This document shows positions 6,727 to 8,815 of a stretch of 8,815 nt of DNA, piece after piece. The translations under genes were made by a program, and so were the position numbers. This DNA is from Chthoniobacter sp. (GTDB lineage Bacteria > Verrucomicrobiota > Verrucomicrobiia > Chthoniobacterales > Chthoniobacteraceae): contig JANXWQ010000563.1 of NCBI GenBank assembly GCA_025351065.1, forward strand, positions 1-8,815, read 5' to 3'. The notes under the pieces were generated by a model. It made no database searches and was not told where the DNA came from. It worked only from the letters and a program-made list of their open reading frames with translations. The first letter of the stretch is position 1. The number at the start of each line of letters is the position of its first letter.

Positions 6727-7881
6727 ATGTCCACCGATCCCGCCTCGCTCTACTCGCGCAAAAATCCCTTTCCCGCCACGCATCCGGTCAATCGGAAGCT
6801 CTCCGGCGAAGGCTCGGGCAAGGACACGCGGCATCACGAAATTTCGCTCTTGGGCTCGGGGCTGAATTACGAGGTCGGCGATTCGCTCGGCCTTTTCGCG
6901 ACGAATAATCCCGCGCTCGTTGCCGAGATTCTCGCCGCGATTGGCGCAACGGGTGACGAAATCGTCTCCGGTGCGGATGCTGTGCCCAAGCCGCTCCGGC
7001 AGGCGCTGACGAGCGACTACATCATCACGCAGCCGTCGAAGGAATTTCTGAAAGCACTCGTCGAGCGGGCGGGCGATGCGGCCGGACAGCTTCGCGATCT
7101 GTCTGCCGATCCGGCTCAGAAAAAAGCGCTTGAAGATTATTTGTGGGGCTTCGAATTCATCGACTTCCTGCGCGCGCATCCGTCGGTGAAATGGACGGCG
7201 GAGGAGTTTGTGAAAACGCTGCGCAAGCTCCAGCCGCGGCTTTACTCCATCGCCTCCAGCCTGCGGGCGAACCCGGAATCCGTGCATCTCACCGTGGCCA
7301 CCGTGCGCTACGAAAGCCACGGACGGGCGCGCGAGGGCGTCGCGTCCACCTTTCTCGCGGAGCGCTGGCCGGGAGAGAAAACGGCGGGTGTGTTCATCCA
7401 CACGGCCAAGCATTTCCGCCTGCCGGAAGACCCGGCGACGCCGGTCATTATGGTCGGGCCGGGCACCGGGGTCGCGCCGTTCCGCGCATATCTGCAGGAG
7501 CGCAAGGTCACGGGTGCGCCGGGAAAAAACTGGCTCTTTTTCGGCGAGCAAAAAAGCGCCGCCGATTTCCTTTACGAAAGCGAACTCGCGAAGCTCCAGG
7601 CCGACGGCGTTCTCACCAAGCTCGACACGGCCTTTTCCCGCGACCAGGCGGCAAAGGTGTACGTGCAGGATCGCCTGCGCGAAAATGCGAAGGAGCTGTG
7701 GGCGTGGCTGCAGTATGGCGCGCACTTTTTCATCTGCGGCGACGGCGCGCGCATGGCGAAAGACGTGGATGCCGAGCTGCATCGCATCGCGGAAACCGAG
7801 GGCGGAAAATCGCCCGAGGAAGCGGCAGCTTACGTCGAGGCGATGAAGAAGGAGAAGCGCTACAAGAAAGACGTGTACTGA
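6727..7881 (+). CDS. sulfite reductase flavoprotein (CysJ-like) reductase lacking the flavodoxin domain
   Basis: This 384-residue protein matches the FAD/NADPH half of CysJ, which in enterobacteria passes electrons from NADPH through FAD and FMN to the sulfite reductase haemoprotein. Here the N-terminal FMN flavodoxin domain is absent; the protein starts directly at the reductase (LYSRKNPFPA). Motifs: RLYSIASS (171-178, FAD), GVASTFLAERW (204-214), VGPGTGVAPFRAYLQER (243-259, NADPH), NWLFFGEQKSAADFLYESEL (268-287), FSRDQAAKVYVQDRL (303-317, with the Ser-Arg and Lys/Tyr pattern that binds the 2'-phosphate of NADPH), HFFICGDGARMAKDV (333-347), and the closing KRYKKDVY like the CysJ terminus. 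ATG 6727 is preferred to ATG 6703 because of the promoter-like -10 between them. The partner may be a separate flavodoxin, a ferredoxin or a haemoprotein encoded elsewhere. No cysI is in view. The family is certain, the physiological acceptor is not. Confidence 0.88.
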   Translation: MSTDPASLYSRKNPFPATHPVNRKLSGEGSGKDTRHHEISLLGSGLNYEVGDSLGLFATNNPALVAEILAAIGATGDEIVSGADAVPKPLRQALTSDYIITQPSKEFLKALVERAGDAAGQLRDLSADPAQKKALEDYLWGFEFIDFLRAHPSVKWTAEEFVKTLRKLQPRLYSIASSLRANPESVHLTVATVRYESHGRAREGVASTFLAERWPGEKTAGVFIHTAKHFRLPEDPATPVIMVGPGTGVAPFRAYLQERKVTGAPGKNWLFFGEQKSAADFLYESELAKLQADGVLTKLDTAFSRDQAAKVYVQDRLRENAKELWAWLQYGAHFFICGDGARMAKDVDAELHRIAETEGGKSPEEAAAYVEAMKKEKRYKKDVY

Positions 7882-7893
7882 CGCGCGCCGCGC

Positions 7894-8256
7894 TCAGTAT
7901 TCGTCTGTCGGCGGGCCGTCCTCGGCTTCCTCGGTGAGCGCCTTGGTGAGCGATTCCTGATACATCATGAATCGCTTCGTCACGAAGAGCGGGTCGCGCT
8001 GTTCGCTGCCTTCCACGTAGTTCTCGATGAACTCCTCGATCGTCAGCTCCTCGTAATCATCCGCCTCGGACTCCCACAGCTTCGCGGCGAAGGAGACTTT
8101 GTGCGTGGCTTCGAAGCAGCAGAGCGCGAGTTCAAAATCGAGGTCATCGAATTCGTCGCCGAAGATTTCCGCGACGCGCGTGGTCGAGTCCACCTGGATC
8201 AGGTCGTCGCTGATGAAGTGGAGGATATTGATGAACGAAGTGACGTAGTAGCTCAT
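7894..8256 (-). CDS. small acidic acyl-carrier-protein-like protein, function unknown
   Basis: I do not recognise a named family. The 120-residue product is very acidic (30 Asp/Glu against 7 Lys/Arg), with no signal peptide or membrane helix. Its middle resembles an acyl carrier protein: a first helix (about 5-20), then DSTTRVAEIFGDEFDDLDFE (23-42) in place of the usual loop and helix-2 start, ALCCFEATHKVSF (44-56) like the E. coli ALEEEFDTEI, and ELTIEEFIENY (70-80) like the last ACP helix. The position equivalent to the phosphopantetheine-bearing Ser of DSLD is Asp38 (DDLD), so it should not carry a prosthetic group. A roughly 40-residue extension follows. The start at 8256 is preferred, since MSYYVTSF begins the compact domain. 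ATG 8286 in the same frame would add MPYRPPRREP and fits the promoter spacing. It follows rsmH by 43 bp (13 bp with the longer start) and converges on the CysJ-like gene with a 12-bp gap. Confidence 0.75.
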   Translation of the reverse strand: MSYYVTSFINILHFISDDLIQVDSTTRVAEIFGDEFDDLDFELALCCFEATHKVSFAAKLWESEADDYEELTIEEFIENYVEGSEQRDPLFVTKRFMMYQESLTKALTEEAEDGPPTDEY

Positions 8257-8296
8257 GGGTTCGCGGCGCGGCGGGCGGTAGGGCATGCGGGTGGGA

Positions 8297-8325
8297 TGTC
8301 TAAAACCGATGCTGCATCCGCGCAA
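8297..8325 (-). promoter_or_regulatory. putative promoter for the acidic ACP-like gene, overlapping the rsmH stop
   Basis: On the minus strand TTGCGC (8325-8320), a 17-bp spacer and TAGACA (8302-8297) form a promoter-like pair. The TAG of the -10 is also the rsmH stop codon. ATG 8286 lies 10 nt past the -10, the same distance as before the CysJ-like gene, while ATG 8256 would leave a leader of roughly 35 nt. The -10 is weak, matching three of six consensus bases. Confidence 0.3.
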
Positions 8326-8815
8326 GGACAGACCCCGGTGCATTTCGCCGCGCCCAGCGGAGCTTGGCGCTGGCGGAGCGGGGATTGGCGCGCTGCTCAC
8401 CGGCAGTGGGGCGGAGGATGTCGTGGGAAATTTCGGAAAAAAGGCCGGCGCGCTCGGCGGCTTTGAAGGCGTGTTTTACGCGGCGGTCTTCGCCGGAGTG
8501 AAAGGTGAGGACGGCGACGCGCCCGCCGGGTTGCAGGCATTGCGGGAGGTGGCGGAGGAAGGTGTCGAGCGCGGTGAACTCGTCGTTCACGGCGATGCGC
8601 AGGGCTTGGAAAACGCGGCGCACGGAGAGTTCGGGGTCCTCGCTTTTGCGCGGCGCGAGCGTCGTGCGGATGAGCGTGGCGAGGGCGGTCGTGGTGGTGA
8701 CGTGGGTTTGCGCGAGCGCGCGGGCGAGGGGAGCGGCGTGCGGTTCGTCGGCGTTTTCGGTGAGGAGCTTTTCGAGCTTCGCCGCGGAGAGGCTGGCGAG
8801 CAGCGCGGCGGCGGA
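8300..8815 (-). CDS. rsmH: 16S rRNA (cytosine(1402)-N4)-methyltransferase, C-terminal part
   Basis: The 171 C-terminal residues of RsmH (MraW) are visible; the rest lies beyond base 8815. The enzyme uses S-adenosylmethionine to methylate N4 of C1402 in the ribosomal P site. Family hallmarks: RRVFQALRIAVNDE, a nearly invariant block at about 8623-8580 on the minus strand; the loop LQPGGRVAVLTFHSGEDRRVKHAF, where most members read HSLEDR, so Leu is Gly; and NPRSASAKLRWARR near the end. The helical insertion typical of the family (SAALLASLSAAKLEKLL, then TTTTALATLI) is at the visible N-terminal side. The family is usually about 300-315 residues, so roughly the first 130-140 are missing here. The reading frame is open from the window edge to the TAG at 8302-8300. 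rsmH normally opens a dcw cluster next to mraZ; here it converges on the cluster's tail. Confidence 0.94.
   Translation of the reverse strand, partial: SAAALLASLSAAKLEKLLTENADEPHAAPLARALAQTHVTTTTALATLIRTTLAPRKSEDPELSVRRVFQALRIAVNDEFTALDTFLRHLPQCLQPGGRVAVLTFHSGEDRRVKHAFKAAERAGLFSEISHDILRPTAGEQRANPRSASAKLRWARRNAPGSVLARMQHRF

Noticed and set aside
5077..7782. A 901-codon open frame on the minus strand antisense to cimA and the CysJ-like gene
   Set aside because: Its product is Arg/His/Ala-rich without motifs, and it covers two genes with clear conserved domains on the other strand. Long antisense frames are expected at this G+C and codon bias.
7882..7893. Bidirectional terminator between the convergent genes
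   Set aside because: The gap is 12 bp of CG-rich sequence with no room for a stem plus T-tract. If termination occurs here it must use the coding ends or Rho.
8257..8400. 48-residue N-terminal extension of the acidic protein
   Set aside because: Most of it is Pro/Arg-rich and overlaps the end of rsmH on the same strand. Only the ATG at 8286 remains a realistic alternative start.
1..8815. CRISPR arrays, tRNAs, riboswitches, phage or toxin-antitoxin genes
   Set aside because: Nothing with regular spaced repeats, a cloverleaf or a matching gene pair was seen; all sizeable spacers are under 150 bp.

Overview
The window is GC-rich (roughly two-thirds G+C by eye), gene-dense bacterial chromosome. 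It carries the distal end of a division and cell-wall (dcw) cluster: murB (partial), ddl, ftsQ, ftsA, ftsZ. The gene order, the divergent FtsZ, the near absence of Shine-Dalgarno sequences and an inverted-repeat intergenic element suggest Verrucomicrobia, possibly Opitutales. That placement is inference from recall, not from a search.

Plus strand, 1-4986: the C-terminal third of MurB is followed by a 140-bp inverted-repeat insert, then ddl, ftsQ, ftsA and ftsZ. ddl/ftsQ overlap by 4 nt and ftsQ/ftsA by 8 nt, so these are probably translationally coupled. MurB and Ddl supply peptidoglycan precursors. FtsQ is the membrane-anchored divisome linker, FtsA the membrane tether and FtsZ the ring polymer. 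The insert is flanked by an exact 9-bp direct repeat that contains both the murB stop and the ddl start. Removing one copy plus the insert restores an 8-nt murB/ddl overlap, so this looks like a recent insertion into a formerly coupled junction.

Plus strand, 4987-7881: two metabolic genes follow. The first is citramalate synthase (cimA, threonine-independent isoleucine route). The second is a CysJ-like NADPH/FAD reductase that lacks the flavodoxin domain. Each has a promoter-like TTGC...TAA pair close to its start codon, so they may be transcribed separately from the dcw genes.

Minus strand, 8815-7894: the C-terminal half of RsmH (MraW), normally found at the head of a dcw cluster, lies here in convergent orientation. 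It is followed by a small, very acidic protein that resembles an acyl carrier protein but has Asp where the phosphopantetheine serine should be. The two convergent gene sets end only 12 bp apart, and no intrinsic terminator is visible.

The points most worth a second look are the insertion with its apparent target-site duplication, the altered T7 catalytic loop of FtsZ, the serine-less ACP-like protein, the recurring promoter motif with very short leaders, and the displaced rsmH. I see no CRISPR array, tRNA, rRNA, phage gene or clear new multi-gene system.
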